The notes under the pieces: model-generated
Told to the model about the DNA's origin: nothing
Database searches by the model: none
Seen by the model: only the letters and a program-made list of their open reading frames with translations
Part shown: positions 1-19,894 of the stretch, piece by piece
Numbering within the stretch: position 1 is the stretch's first letter
Layout of the letters: each line of letters starts with the position of its first letter
Program-made: the position numbers and the translations under genes
DNA from: Reclinomonas americana ATCC 50394
Lineage: Eukaryota > Jakobida > Jakobea > Jakobida
Direction: 5' to 3'
Length of the DNA: 53,793 nt
NCBI GenBank assembly: GCA_048213135.1
Contig: PS015169.1
Span: 1-53,793, forward strand

Positions 1-3976
<3,976 letters not shown>

Positions 3977-4053
3977 TGAGCGGTGGCAAATTTCAATGCC
4001 TTCTCTTCTCTGTTTCTCGTCGCCACCACTCTTTTGTTCAAGCGGCGAATCGA

Positions 4054-4059
4054 AATAAA
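4054..4059 (+). promoter_or_regulatory. Polyadenylation signal AATAAA of the HERC-type gene
   Basis: A perfect AATAAA lies 78 bp after the inferred stop codon and 60 bp before the stop of the convergent gene, so the two 3' ends almost touch. Confidence 0.6.
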
Positions 4060-4118
4060 GTTCCTCCTGACGATGTCACAAGTCGGGGAGTCGGGGACTT
4101 AAAAGATGGACGGGAAGT

Positions 4119-6088
4119 TTATGGAGATTGCTGACGAGAGCCCAGCTCATCATCGTCGCTGCTCTCTTGCTCCGAGTTGTCGAATCTGGTCGTCGAGATA
4201 TCTTCATCGCTGTGTGCGCCTGGGCGATGCTTGCTAATCACAATAGGGGTGAAGGCAAGCACAGAATCGCCACCTCCAGTGGCCTTCCTGCTGTCGCCAT
4301 TGGCCTTTTTGTCGACGAGGTGGTCCCAGTCGCTGAGCAGGTCTGGCAGTTGCTTCTGCTCCCGCACGCGGCGGAAGCCGAAAGTGATGCGCAGCAGCGG
4401 GCCGAGCCAGCGAAGGCACGACAGGCAACGCGTGTCCTTCTTCTCCCACACCGAGAGACCGTGCTTGATTCCGTTGTGGAGCGGCAGGAAGAGGATGCCA
4501 AAGAAAAAGTAGGCAGCCACAATGATGATGGTGTGCATCATGGCATACGTCCAGTAGAAGCGCACGGCCATCTGCAGCACCATGGACGAAAGAGTGAGCA
4601 CGGCGACAACGTGTGGCGGTGGCATGCAAGCAGCAGTCACCTGAATCAGAAGCAAAATTACCAGAATGCCGAGCAGTTCCCCCGTGGCCGACGTATTCCG
4701 GTACACCTTGTGACTTAGCGAGTAGCGAAGCTCGCTGATTCGCGTAGCATGATCCACCACGAGCTGACGGTGCGCCGCGGCGTAGGCTTCGCTCTTCTCG
4801 GCAAATTTGACCTCCTGCGCGGCCACATCCTTCAGCCAGTTGGACTCGACTTGACCCTGCCGACATGAGTGAGTGAAGAGCACAATTTACCCCTTGACGT
4901 TCTCGTACTGACCGCACAGATGCGTGCATTCTGCACCTCGGCCTTGCGACTGATGAGGTTGACTACGAATCCGAGCCAGCCAGCAAATGCAATGGCGATC
5001 ACTGTGCAGTACACGAACACAATCACGTTGGACAAGGCGGGCGTCTGCGTCGTTCCGTCAGCGAGCACCTCATCGGGGAGCTGTTTCGTGGAGGCGGCGG
5101 CGTGGGTGATGATGACGATATGTGTGGCATAAACATAGCGTGTACGCACCTCCATCCACGCAGTGGCAATCGTAAACATCAAAGTACCGACCACACCAAA
5201 CACATCGAGCGATTTGTCTTGGTTGTCGAGGTGATCGGTGAACGCCGCTGTACCCCGTTCAACATAGTCGACCAGCTCCTGCATCACTTCCGTTGTCGGC
5301 GGCGCCGTCGTCGACTGCTGGTCCTGCGCAACTGCCGCTGCTGCTGCTGCTGCTGCTGCCTTTGCCGTCGCCTTGCTAGAAGGCGCACCACCGTTGGCGC
5401 AGCAGCAGCAGAGACGTGACAGGCCGCTCTTGCGTGGCTTCGAGAGGGCGACATTGGCGGCTGTGGGCGAGGACAAGTCGCCACGATGCGTCCTGCTCTC
5501 GACGGCCTTGGTGACGGCCTTGATCAGACGCCGTCGATGCACGCTCTTGCTGAGCAGCGAGGCCACGGCAGGCGAGATACCGACAGGTTGCGCACGCGCC
5601 GATGCCAGCGTAAACACCTCGCCCGCCGGCAACTCCAGCTCCTCCAGCTCGCCCTCCGGTACATCGCTCTCCACTGCCTCCTCCTGCTGCTCGCCACCAA
5701 CGTCCGACTGCTCACGGAGCACACGCCGGTTGCTGCTGCTGCTACGATAGCGATGGCGGGGGGTGGCGGAGACCACGCGCAAGTTGAAGCTTGGGACCAC
5801 GCGGCGGGACGACAAGTGAGTGGCGGAAGCAGCAGCAGCAGCAGCACGCCGCGACGTCTGCTTGCGAGGGACTATCGCCTCTTGTTGCTGTTGCTGCTGT
5901 TGTTGTTGTTGTTGTTGTTGACGAGGAGAGAATTCGTCGCGAACAACGTGAAACGCCAGTTCGTCGTGTGGGTGGTGGCGCCGTGGTGATTGTTGCGCGT
6001 GCTGCTGCGCGTGAGTCGTGATCAATGCGGTCGGAGGCGAAGGCGGCAGCACTGGGGAGAAGAGCGGTGGAGGGACGTGCAGCTCCAT
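4119..6088 (-). CDS. Unrecognised multi-pass membrane protein with polyQ and Ser/Arg-rich N terminus
   Basis: Two exons: 4913-6088 and 4119-4856. The intron at 4857-4912 has donor GTCAGT and acceptor CGGCAG, and gives about 637 residues. The first ATG in frame without unrelated upstream sequence is 6086-6088 (MELHVPPPLF). The first 300 residues are low complexity: Pro/Ser/Arg-rich, a run of about 14 Gln near 5883-5922, an Ala tract, and a short CCCC motif near 5400. A hydrophobic region follows. TM-like segments are VVGTLMFTIATAW, VIVFVYCTVIAIAFAGWLGF, a pair around LGILVILLLIQVTAACM and VVAVLTLSSMVLQMAV, and TIIIVAAYFFFGILFLPL. A charged linker of about 50 residues (QVESNWLKDVAAQEVKF onward) lies between them. 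The tail is acidic and Ser-rich. I know no family that matches, so function is unknown. Confidence 0.7.
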
Positions 6089-6799
6089 TTCTTCTTGCGT
6101 TCTCTCGCGAATTGATGCAAAGTGATGGAGATTAAAACGGCTATGAAAAGATACTGCCGCTTCAATCAGATTTTCAACCCCGACACAGTGGGCATGCCTG
6201 TGGACCGATGAGCATGCCTGTGGACTGACTGTGGTGGAGGTCACTTCCAGTCGATCTGCATGCCAATAACCACAGCAATGCGCAAAACGCGTACGAATTC
6301 GAATATCCATATTCATGATCAGAAGATCTGGAGAAACTGTGTGTTTTTCGGGCCCTGTTTTTGCATACCTATATTGTTATTGTGCCGAGGCCATTGTCGG
6401 CAAGCAACAACAAATTCATTCACCAACAAACAAGCAACAGCTGTCTTGATGACCAAGTTCAACCGTACGCGTATCCAAAACATCAACACAGACACCAATC
6501 TTGAGGCAGCAGCAGGTTCCTTGTGTGTGTTAGGGCATTTGTCGCAAAATAGCAATGTGGTGAATGAAGTGTTTTGTTTGCGAGATCGATCTAGAGTTCG
6601 AATCAAATATCTCATCGATCACGGCCGACAAGCCCCTCCCGCAATTACCACGTGCTTTCAGAGTGCTCAACCCAGGCAGTAGTGTTCGATACTGCCTCAA
6701 GCCACCACCGATATGAGCCCCACAAACAACATGACAAGCTCTCTTTTGTTTCAACCACACCACCAACGTACGACACCACCACTGTTTTTGCTCTGCTTG
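6089..6799. other. Intergenic, divergent promoter region
   Basis: This stretch separates the 5' ends of the membrane-protein gene (-) and IFT139 (+). I see no convincing coding exon here. There is a short direct repeat (CATGCCTGTGGAC, twice near 6193-6225), and the base composition is more AT-rich than the flanking exons. The missing IFT139 first exon does not appear in it. Confidence 0.5.
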
Positions 6800-7074
6800 N
6801 NNNNNNNNNNNNNNNNNNNNNNNNNNNNNNNNNNNNNNNNNNNNNNNNNNNNNNNNNNNNNNNNNNNNNNNNNNNNNNNNNNNNNNNNNNNNNNNNNNNN
6901 NNNNNNNNNNNNNNNNNNNNNNNNNNNNNNNNNNNNNNNNNNNNNNNNNNNNNNNNNNNNNNNNNNNNNNNNNNNNNNNNNNNNNNNNNNNNNNNNNNNN
7001 NNNNNNNNNNNNNNNNNNNNNNNNNNNNNNNNNNNNNNNNNNNNNNNNNNNNNNNNNNNNNNNNNNNNNNNNNN
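6800..7074. other. Assembly gap (275 N)
   Basis: Unknown sequence. It most likely contains the first coding exon of IFT139, about 45-55 residues by comparison with animal TTC21B. It borders a long CCT repeat on its right side. Confidence 0.95.
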
Positions 7075-7215
7075 CTCTCTTCTCTTCTTCTCCTTTCCTC
7101 CTCCTCCTCCTCCTCCTCCTCCTCCTCCTCCTCCTCCTCCTCCTCCTCCTCCTCCTCCTCCTCCTCCTCCTCCTCCTCCTCCTTCCTCCTTCCTCCTTCC
7201 TCCTCCTTCCTCCTC
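7075..7215. repeat. (CCT)n microsatellite upstream of the first visible IFT139 exon
   Basis: Over 100 bp of CTC/CCT on the sense strand, next to an N gap, in the intron before the acceptor TATATATCACAG at 7290. Translated frames through it (poly-Ser, poly-Pro, poly-Glu) are spurious. Confidence 0.95.
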
Positions 7216-7290
7216 ATCTCTCCCTGTCCCTGTCCCTTTCCACCCATCCCTTCCCCCACACCCTTCTCCATCCCTTTCTATATATCACAG

Positions 7291-13474
<6,184 letters not shown>

Positions 13475-13617
13475 GCCCCGCGGCAGCAACGCCGACCAGC
13501 CAGTTGAATACAGTGAACGCCATCAAGGCAACGAAAAAATTGATATGAGTTGGATCTACTCATTTGTTATAAACTCACTTCTTCAGCACTGCGCACGACA
13601 CGGGGGACGATTGTCGG

Positions 13618-14527
13618 TCACGAGTCGGGGATGGGACGCAGATTCGACAACATGAACTGGCGGAACACCGGCTCAAAGTCGTCGAATGTCGCCGCACTCG
13701 CCATCATCTCCAAGCCGAGGGCCAGACGGCCCTCAAACCGCGCCACCAGCAACACCTTCATCTCCATGTTGTTGCGTGGAATGACGGCGGTGCCCTGTGC
13801 ACATACACCAACAAGAATGAACAGTGAGCCGAAGCGCCCCACACGCAGTAGCGAGTGACGACGCACCGAAATCTCGGCTTGCACAGGTGACACGACGGTA
13901 ATCTCTCCCAGGTTGGTGATCGGCATGACAGTCATGTGCGCCACACGCACACGATCGGCCCATTCCTCAATCTTCGGCTCCGACTGTATCGAATCGGGGA
14001 TGCGGAAACGCAGCACCTGCAAAGAAAGGAGGTTCAGAAAAGGCAGCCAGCTCGGCGGACATGGAGTGCACGCACCCTGATACCGCACTGGGGCACATTG
14101 AAGAACGACGGGTCGGCCGGTGAACGGAACGTGGCAATGTGCAGCGGCGCACCGTACTGCAGATGCATGCGATGAGAGGAGGAACTCAGCCAGCGACATT
14201 ATATGACACGTACGTTTTCGAGCACTTCCCAGCCCTCCAGCGCCGGCAGCTTGAATCGGTCGCGCTCGTTGATGTACCACAAGTAGGACAGCTGTTCCGA
14301 GTCCACGTCTTCCGGGAGGGCGATTTCTGATGGGAGGGCAGGGAGGAAAAGAGAGAGCGAGACAGGGAGAGAGAGAGAGGAAGTGAGAAGAGAGACAGCG
14401 AGAAAGAATGAAAGGAGGAAAAAAGAAAGATGAGGAAGAGAAGGAGAGAATGAAAGAGAGAGAGAAAGAGAGAGAGAGGAAATAAGAAAGAAAGAACAAG
14501 ACAAAGAAGTAAGGAAGAGAGAGAGAG

Positions 14528-14574
<47 letters not shown>

Positions 14575-17500
14575 ACGAGACAAAGAAAAGAAAGAAAGAG
14601 AGAAAGAACAATGAAAGAACAAAACCAGAGGAAGAGAGAGCGACACAAGAACGGCAGGCGCATCTCTCCCTTTTGTTGCGTTGCGCACCTGGCAGCTCCT
14701 CGAGAATTCGGAAGTTGCTGATAACACGCTCGCCAACCTCCACGAAGCGGTCCACCAGTTGTGCGTACGAGCTGAACACCACGACCCACAGACTGGTTGC
14801 GTGACTTATGGTCAGTCAAAGAATATCATTATATCGACACTCTCATGCAACAACGGCATCTCACCGGCCGTCCGCCTTGAGGCCGCGGCACACTGCCTTG
14901 TATCGTTCCTGCGAAAGAATAACAATAGCTAAGTCACAGGGGCACGGGGAAATTGTTCCGCGCTACAGTCTCACATTTTCCACGACGACTTCCATTGCAT
15001 CGTCATGTCCGCTCAGCGTGCACGGCTTGGTGCTGACAATCCTGCACGTGCCGAACCCCCAGAACGGTGCTCGTGCCGCAAGGAATGCCTGCACAACGTA
15101 TGAGGGAGAGAGAGATGAGGTGACTCGTACCTCACTGTGCAGCAGTTGTGCGACAAGAGTGAGCGCACCGAGAAATCCTCCTCGGCTGCGGCCGGCGTAG
15201 GTTCCACGCGCAGCGACAAGTCGAGGACGAGGCTCATTGCCGGCACCTCGGCACTGATCTCCAAGAGTTCGACGCCGGGCGTGGAGTCGTCGCATTCGTA
15301 CGCCCAGTGACAGGGGAACGCGAGGCTGTAGCGCGACTTGTGCGACACGTACAGCACGTGTGTTTTCTCTGTGGGAGGGAGGGAGGGAGGGGGTGAGGGA
15401 GAGGGAGGGGAGGGTAGGGGAGGGGAGGGGAGGCGCACCGTCGCCCACGAGGTCGTTGTAGGCCAGCTCGACGGGGCTGATGTAGCCAGTGGGGATGGCC
15501 TGGAAAGAGGGGGAAGGGATTTAAGAGCACAGGCAAATGTGGGGTGAGATACAAGGAGGACGATACGCGTGTTGCTCGTGGTGAGAAGAACAAGCTGATG
15601 CACAAGACTCGGCATGGAATGAGTAAGTAGGAAAGATCGCGGCGGAGGCAGATGTTTCGGGATGAGATAGAGGAGTTGGAGGGAAGGTACACGAACGATA
15701 CACGCATGACGCATCGCGAGAAGAAGGGGGCGAACGGCGGCGTGCGCACTCGAGCACAACCAGGCGAACACGAAGACGGAACATGGAGATAGAGTGCAAG
15801 ATCGAACAATGCGATCAGGGAGGGAGAGAGAAAGCAAACCTTCGCCAACTGAGCGCACGCCTCCTCGTAGAACTCGGGCTCGGCCGCCAGCGCCAGAATC
15901 ATAATGATGTTCTGGTACATGCCAAAGATGGTCCTGGAGGGAGAGAGACACAGTAAGCGCAAACCGACAGGAAAATGCTAAACACCGACACACACACACA
16001 CACGCACCAGTACTTGGTCACTGTGCCGTCATCCGCAGTCTGCACGGAAGATAAGTGGATTAGAAGAAGAGCTGCAGCGTGCATTCTTTGTCTCCCCTCC
16101 CCTCCGAGAACGCGTGACAGAAGATCCATGCAAAGAAGAAAACACTCCTCTCTCTTCTCCGATCACTCTGCATCTCCGCGCACAATCGCAAACTACAACA
16201 ATGCATTTCCAAGCCTTGCTATCTAAGATCGCAGTCTCAAACCACAAAACCAAGCACCCCACCTTCCTCTCTCTCTATCTCTATCTCCCCTCACGATCAA
16301 GCGTGTCTCGCTCACAAAGATCACTGTCTCGTGCACACAGCAGCACACGCCTCGCTTCTACGGGCTCGAACACTATTCTTCCCTGCTCGCCTCGTGCACA
16401 TCAAAGCAGGCCCCTGCGCCCTCCCTCCTTTCTCCCGCCAATCCCATCTCACTTTCCCACACTCCCGCACAGACACAGCATCTCCTCGCACGTCACAAGC
16501 ACGGCTCGAACACTCTTCTTCCGAGTCCCGTGTTCACCAAAGCAAGCGCTCTCCCTTATCCCCTCCCATTCCTCTCCTCCCATCTCTCGCACTCTCTCAC
16601 CAAGGCACAAACACTGAGCTTTCACGCTTGCCTCGATCACAAAGGTCGCAGTGTCATACCCCACAGAAGCAAACGCGCCTCCCTCCTTCCTTCTTTCCCC
16701 TACCATTCCTGTCCTCCCCTCTCTCTGCCTCGCTCACCAAGGCACAAACACTGATCTTCAAGCTTGCTTCGATCACCGAAGCAGACGCGCCTCCCTCCCT
16801 CCCTCCTCCCTCACCTCTCCTTCTCTCTCTCTCTCTCTCTCATATCTTTCCCATCTCTCTCTCCCTCCTCAGTCATTCATCCGCCCATCGGAGACGCAAC
16901 ATGCGTGGCCTTCAGATGCAGCGCGCCTCCCAGAAAGTCAGCTTCCGTGCCCGCTGACAGCTCCTTGGTGATCTCCATCGCACCACCTCCAGAGCCTAAT
17001 GCGAAGACACACACACAGAGAGAGTGAGAGAAAAAAGAGTGAGACATGTCGCTCTTTGTTGCCTCGTTTCTCTCACCAATCACATGTTGACGCATGCGTT
17101 GTGCCAAGTGCATGCAGATCTACAGTAAGAGTGAGTGAGTGAGTGAGTGAGTGTGAGTGAGAGACAGAGGTGGGGGGGNNNNNNNNNNNNNNNNNNNNNN
17201 NNNNNNNNNNNNNNNNNNNNNNNNNNNNNNNNNNNNNNNNNNNNNNNNNNNNNNNNNNNNNNNNNNNNNNNNNNNNNNNNNNNNNNNNNNNNNNNNNNNN
17301 NNNNNNNNNNNNNNNNNNNNNNNNNNNNNNNNNNNNNNNNNNNNNNNNNNNNNNNNNNNNNNNNNNNNNNNNNNNNNNNNNNNNNNNNGGGGGGAACGCA
17401 ACTGTGAGCATATCAGGCATCTGATGACCCATCATTGGCATGCGATGCGGAGTCACCCAGAACTGCATTCCCCTGAGAGAGAGAAGAGAGAGAGAGAGAG

Positions 17501-18260
17501 GAGACGCAAAGTGAGCACACACAAACACACACACTCCTGCACACTCTTGCACTTAAAACACACACTTTGGCACACATAACTCTCACAAACACACACAAAC
17601 ACACACTTTTGCACACACAAACACACACTTTTGCACACAAACACACACAACATACAAAACACACACACTTTTGCACACACAAACCCCCACAAACACACAC
17701 AAACACACACTTTTGCACACAAACACACACATTTGCACACAAAGACACATATAGTTCTTCCTTTCACACTCCTCTTCTTTCNNNNNNNNNNNNNNNNNNN
17801 NNNNNNNNNNNNNNNNNNNNNNNNNNNNNNNNNNNNNNNNNNNNNNNNNNNNNNNNNNNNNNNNNNNNNNTCTCTCTCTCTCTCTCTTCTCTCACCAGTT
17901 CTCCTTATCCTCCGCGCCCTTTGTCGCATCCTTCAGCCGCACCCGCACATCTCCCGCCACTCCATTCGGAGTTGGTCCCATGACGCTCGCCGAGGCGCCG
18001 CCCTCACTCAGTCCACTGTTGCGAAACGCGGGAACCCACACGGCAGGGATGTTCATGTGGAAGCCAAAGTGAGGCACCGAGTATAGCACCTCGTCGTCGG
18101 CGAGTGGCAAAGGGAAGGACTCGGCAGCTGGAGCTGCTGCACTGCCACTGCTGCTGGATCCGTGATCGTGATCGCATGCTTCTCCGTGTTCGTGATGGTG
18201 GTGGTGGCCGTGGTGACTGTGATGGTGAGGGCAGCCTGGGTGGTGCTGGTGGCCGCTCAT
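13618..18260 (-). CDS. His-rich protein with three repeated modules (possible Mog1/PsbP-like fold)
   Basis: Fifteen exons join in frame: 17896-18260, 17403-17472, 17077-17119, 16901-16995, 16008-16039, 15840-15933, 15439-15499, 15136-15368, 14975-15088, 14865-14908, 14689-14792, 14214-14326, 14076-14156, 13867-14016, 13618-13794. Start MSGHQHHPGC (18260); an in-frame ATG at 18299 is also possible. The N terminus carries a His-rich, putatively metal-binding segment (HHHSHHGHHHHHEHG, then CDHDHG). Three modules follow. Each opens with an aromatic/F..P..W motif: FGFHMNIPAVW, RYSLAFPCHW, RFKLPALEGW. Each closes with a hydrophobic strand and an amphipathic helix: IIMILALAAEPEFYEEACAQ, VVVFSSYAQLVDRFVEVGER, ALGLEMMASAATFDDFEPVF. 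This pattern recalls Mog1/PsbP/DUF1795 proteins, but that assignment is inference. Introns 1 and 2 contain N gaps. Confidence 0.72.
14340..14650. repeat. Purine-rich (GA/GAAA)n tract in an intron of the His-rich gene
   Basis: About 300 bp of almost pure A/G on the plus strand, including roughly twelve GAAA units near 14526-14574. It lies in the intron between exons 14214-14326 and 14689-14792. On the sense strand it is a long polypyrimidine tract leading toward the acceptor. Confidence 0.9.
16340..16800. repeat. Degenerate minisatellite, about 100-140 bp period, in a long intron
   Basis: Four imperfect units start at 16363, 16503, 16604 and 16741. Each has GGC(T/A)C(G/A)AACACT, a CTTC-containing stretch, CA(C/T)CA(A/C)(A/G)GC and a CTCCCTCC-rich tail. 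They fill the longest intron (16040-16900) of the His-rich gene. No coding exon is needed there, because exons 16901-16995 and 16008-16039 join in frame. Confidence 0.75.
17120..17402. other. Intron of the His-rich gene with GTGA repeat and 210-N gap
   Basis: GTGA repeats, a G run, 210 N (17179-17388) and another G run. The donor is GTTGCG after ACA at 17403; the acceptor CTGTAG is at 17120. The flanking exons join in phase 0. Confidence 0.85.
17513..17881. repeat. CA-rich minisatellite with TTTTG spacer, then 89-N gap and (CT)n
   Basis: Repeats of ACACACAAACACACACTTTTG and variants (CTCTTG, CTTTGG, CATTTG) fill about 240 bp. Then come 89 N (17782-17870) and a CT run. All of it lies in intron 1 of the His-rich gene (17473-17895). 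Confidence 0.9.
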
Positions 18261-18325
18261 GGTGATCGGATTGATACTTTGTAGCTGACACTGGGACAAC
18301 TTTGTTCACCACCTGAGCACTTTTT

Positions 18326-18515
18326 TGTAGTCGCCGAGTGGCAGAGGGAAGGACTCGGCACCTGGAGCTGCTGCACTGCCACTGCTGCTGGAGCCGTGAT
18401 CGTGGTCGCATGCTTCTCCGTGCTCGTGGTGATGGTGGTGGTGGCCATGGTGACTGTGATGGTGAGGGCAGCCTGCAACTTCATTCACCAGCGTAACACC
18501 AGTCTTCAGTGACAC
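18326..18515 (-). pseudogene. Partial duplicate of the His-rich first exon
   Basis: On the minus strand, plus coordinates 18333-18474 repeat 18100-18238 with about ten substitutions and one extra codon. The copy keeps frame for about 47 residues: GCPHHHSHHG, an extra His, GEACDHDHG, the Ser/Ala stretch and FPLPL. It then diverges to GDYKKVLRW and a stop. An ATG at 18513-18515 would give a 69-residue reading frame (MSLKTGVTLVNEVAG first). It could be a broken duplicate, a small separate gene or an alternative first exon; no clear donor leads it into exon 2. Confidence 0.55.
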
Positions 18516-18654
18516 CGAGCAACCGCTGCTGAAGCCGTGATCGAGGTCGCCAGCTTGGCGACGTCCGGATCTGCGAAACCCCTTGGTGAGCTACAAAAAC
18601 GCCACTGCAGGCAGCGCGGTCGCCCATAAATCACCTCCTTCCCGCATCACCGAC

Positions 18655-19767
18655 TCAGAAGCGCAATCTGGGTTCCACGGCGCACCGCTGCACCACCACG
18701 GCCGCCTCCTCGACGATGCAGCATCGCATCACAATGTCGACCAGGCAGCGCGGATCCTCGTCGTCAGCATCGTCCTCCTCCTCCTGCCCCCGTTGCCTCT
18801 GCAGCTCGTGTACAACCTGCATGGCGCGGCGAGCGCTATCGAGTTCCCACCGAGCGAGGCCGAGGGGCGTGCACCACACGCGCACCACGGCCTCGTCGTT
18901 TCCCGTCACCACGTGCTGACCATCGGGAGTCACCGCAACAGAATTCACCCCAATGGTGGGGTCGAATTCGTGCACCTGACTCACTACCACGCCATTCGCC
19001 ACGGCCCACACCCGCACGCCGCCGTTCCAGTCGCCAGTCACCATGTGTTGCCCGTCGGGTGTGGCGACAACCGACGACACCCCACCCGTGTGTCCCACCA
19101 GCCGACGTACCTCCTCTCCAGTCACCAGCGACCACACGCGCACGGAGTCGTCCCAGCTGCTGCTGACCACGAACTCCCCGTCGGGTGTAAAAGCCACCGT
19201 CGACACCCAGTCCGTGTGTCCTTCAAACTGTCGCACCGCCTCTCCACTTGCCAGTGACCACACTTGCACCAGCTTCTCGTAGCCTCCATTCGCCACAAGC
19301 CGACAATCGGGAGAGACAGCAACGCAGCGCAGTCCACTGATCTTCTCCTTCAACTGTCGCACCTCTCCCTCGCCCGTCAGTGGCCACACACGCACAAAAC
19401 CATCGCGGCTGCCAGTGATGAGATGCTGCCCGTCGGGAGCGGCAGTAACAGACCACACCCTGTCAGCGTGACCCGTGAAGCGCCACTGCACCTCCTCTCC
19501 GCTTGCCAGCTCCCACAAGCGCAGGTCACCGTTCTTGCACGCGACTGCCAGACGCTGACTGTCTGGCGTGATGGCGATAGAGTGGTTGCCGGCTGTGCCG
19601 ACGTTCAAGCACCACACATGCTCGCCACTGGCCAGTGACCACATCCACACTGTTCCATCGTGATCCGCACCGACAATGTGCTTGCAATCGGCGGAGGCAA
19701 CGACATTAAGCAGTGCTCCCTCGGGCCCGCGCAGGGTCTTGCGCAAGATAAGCGGAACGGATATCAT
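18655..19767 (-). CDS. WD40 beta-propeller protein A (tandem trio)
   Basis: A single intronless frame of 370 residues, starting MISVPLILRKTLRGPEG. Seven WD40 units of about 42 residues are visible, most ending in V(R/W)VWSLASGE or a close variant. Units include SWDDSVRVWSLVTGEEV and DGTVWMWSLASGEHV. Seven blades would close one propeller, usually a protein-binding scaffold. After the last blade (VVRVWCTPLGLARWELD) a tail of about 60 residues carries an acidic insert and CLVDIVMRCCIVEEAAVVV. The tail is shared with the next two genes. The stop at 18655 lies about 395 bp before the start of the His-rich gene on the same strand. Partner and pathway are unknown. Confidence 0.88.
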   Translation of the reverse strand: MISVPLILRKTLRGPEGALLNVVASADCKHIVGADHDGTVWMWSLASGEHVWCLNVGTAGNHSIAITPDSQRLAVACKNGDLRLWELASGEEVQWRFTGHADRVWSVTAAPDGQHLITGSRDGFVRVWPLTGEGEVRQLKEKISGLRCVAVSPDCRLVANGGYEKLVQVWSLASGEAVRQFEGHTDWVSTVAFTPDGEFVVSSSWDDSVRVWSLVTGEEVRRLVGHTGGVSSVVATPDGQHMVTGDWNGGVRVWAVANGVVVSQVHEFDPTIGVNSVAVTPDGQHVVTGNDEAVVRVWCTPLGLARWELDSARRAMQVVHELQRQRGQEEEDDADDEDPRCLVDIVMRCCIVEEAAVVVQRCAVEPRLRF

Positions 19768-19853
19768 GGGTTGGAGGTGAAGACGGAGTGTGTGCGAGAG
19801 TGGGGACAGGACTGTCCTCGGTGACTTGCCCTCTTCCGTCGTTCCCTTTGCTC

Positions 19854-19859
19854 TTTATT
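19854..19859 (-). promoter_or_regulatory. Polyadenylation signal AATAAA of WD40 gene B
   Basis: Minus-strand AATAAA about 36 nt after the stop of gene B and about 87 bp before the ATG of gene A, so transcripts of the tandem genes are probably separated in this short spacer. Confidence 0.55.
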
Positions 19860-19894
19860 AACATGACGTCCCTCCGGTGATTACTGGTGGTGGC

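Noticed and set aside
6645-7271. Poly-Glu, poly-Ser and poly-Pro frames
   Set aside because: Product of the (CCT)n repeat and an N gap, not conserved protein.
13618-14736. Adaptor-complex mu subunit (MHD) assignment for the His-rich gene C terminus
   Set aside because: No MHD motifs, and the same pattern recurs three times in the protein, favouring a small repeated module.
17513-17760. CRISPR-like regular array
   Set aside because: Unit lengths vary and the spacers are themselves CA-rich; eukaryotic intronic minisatellite.
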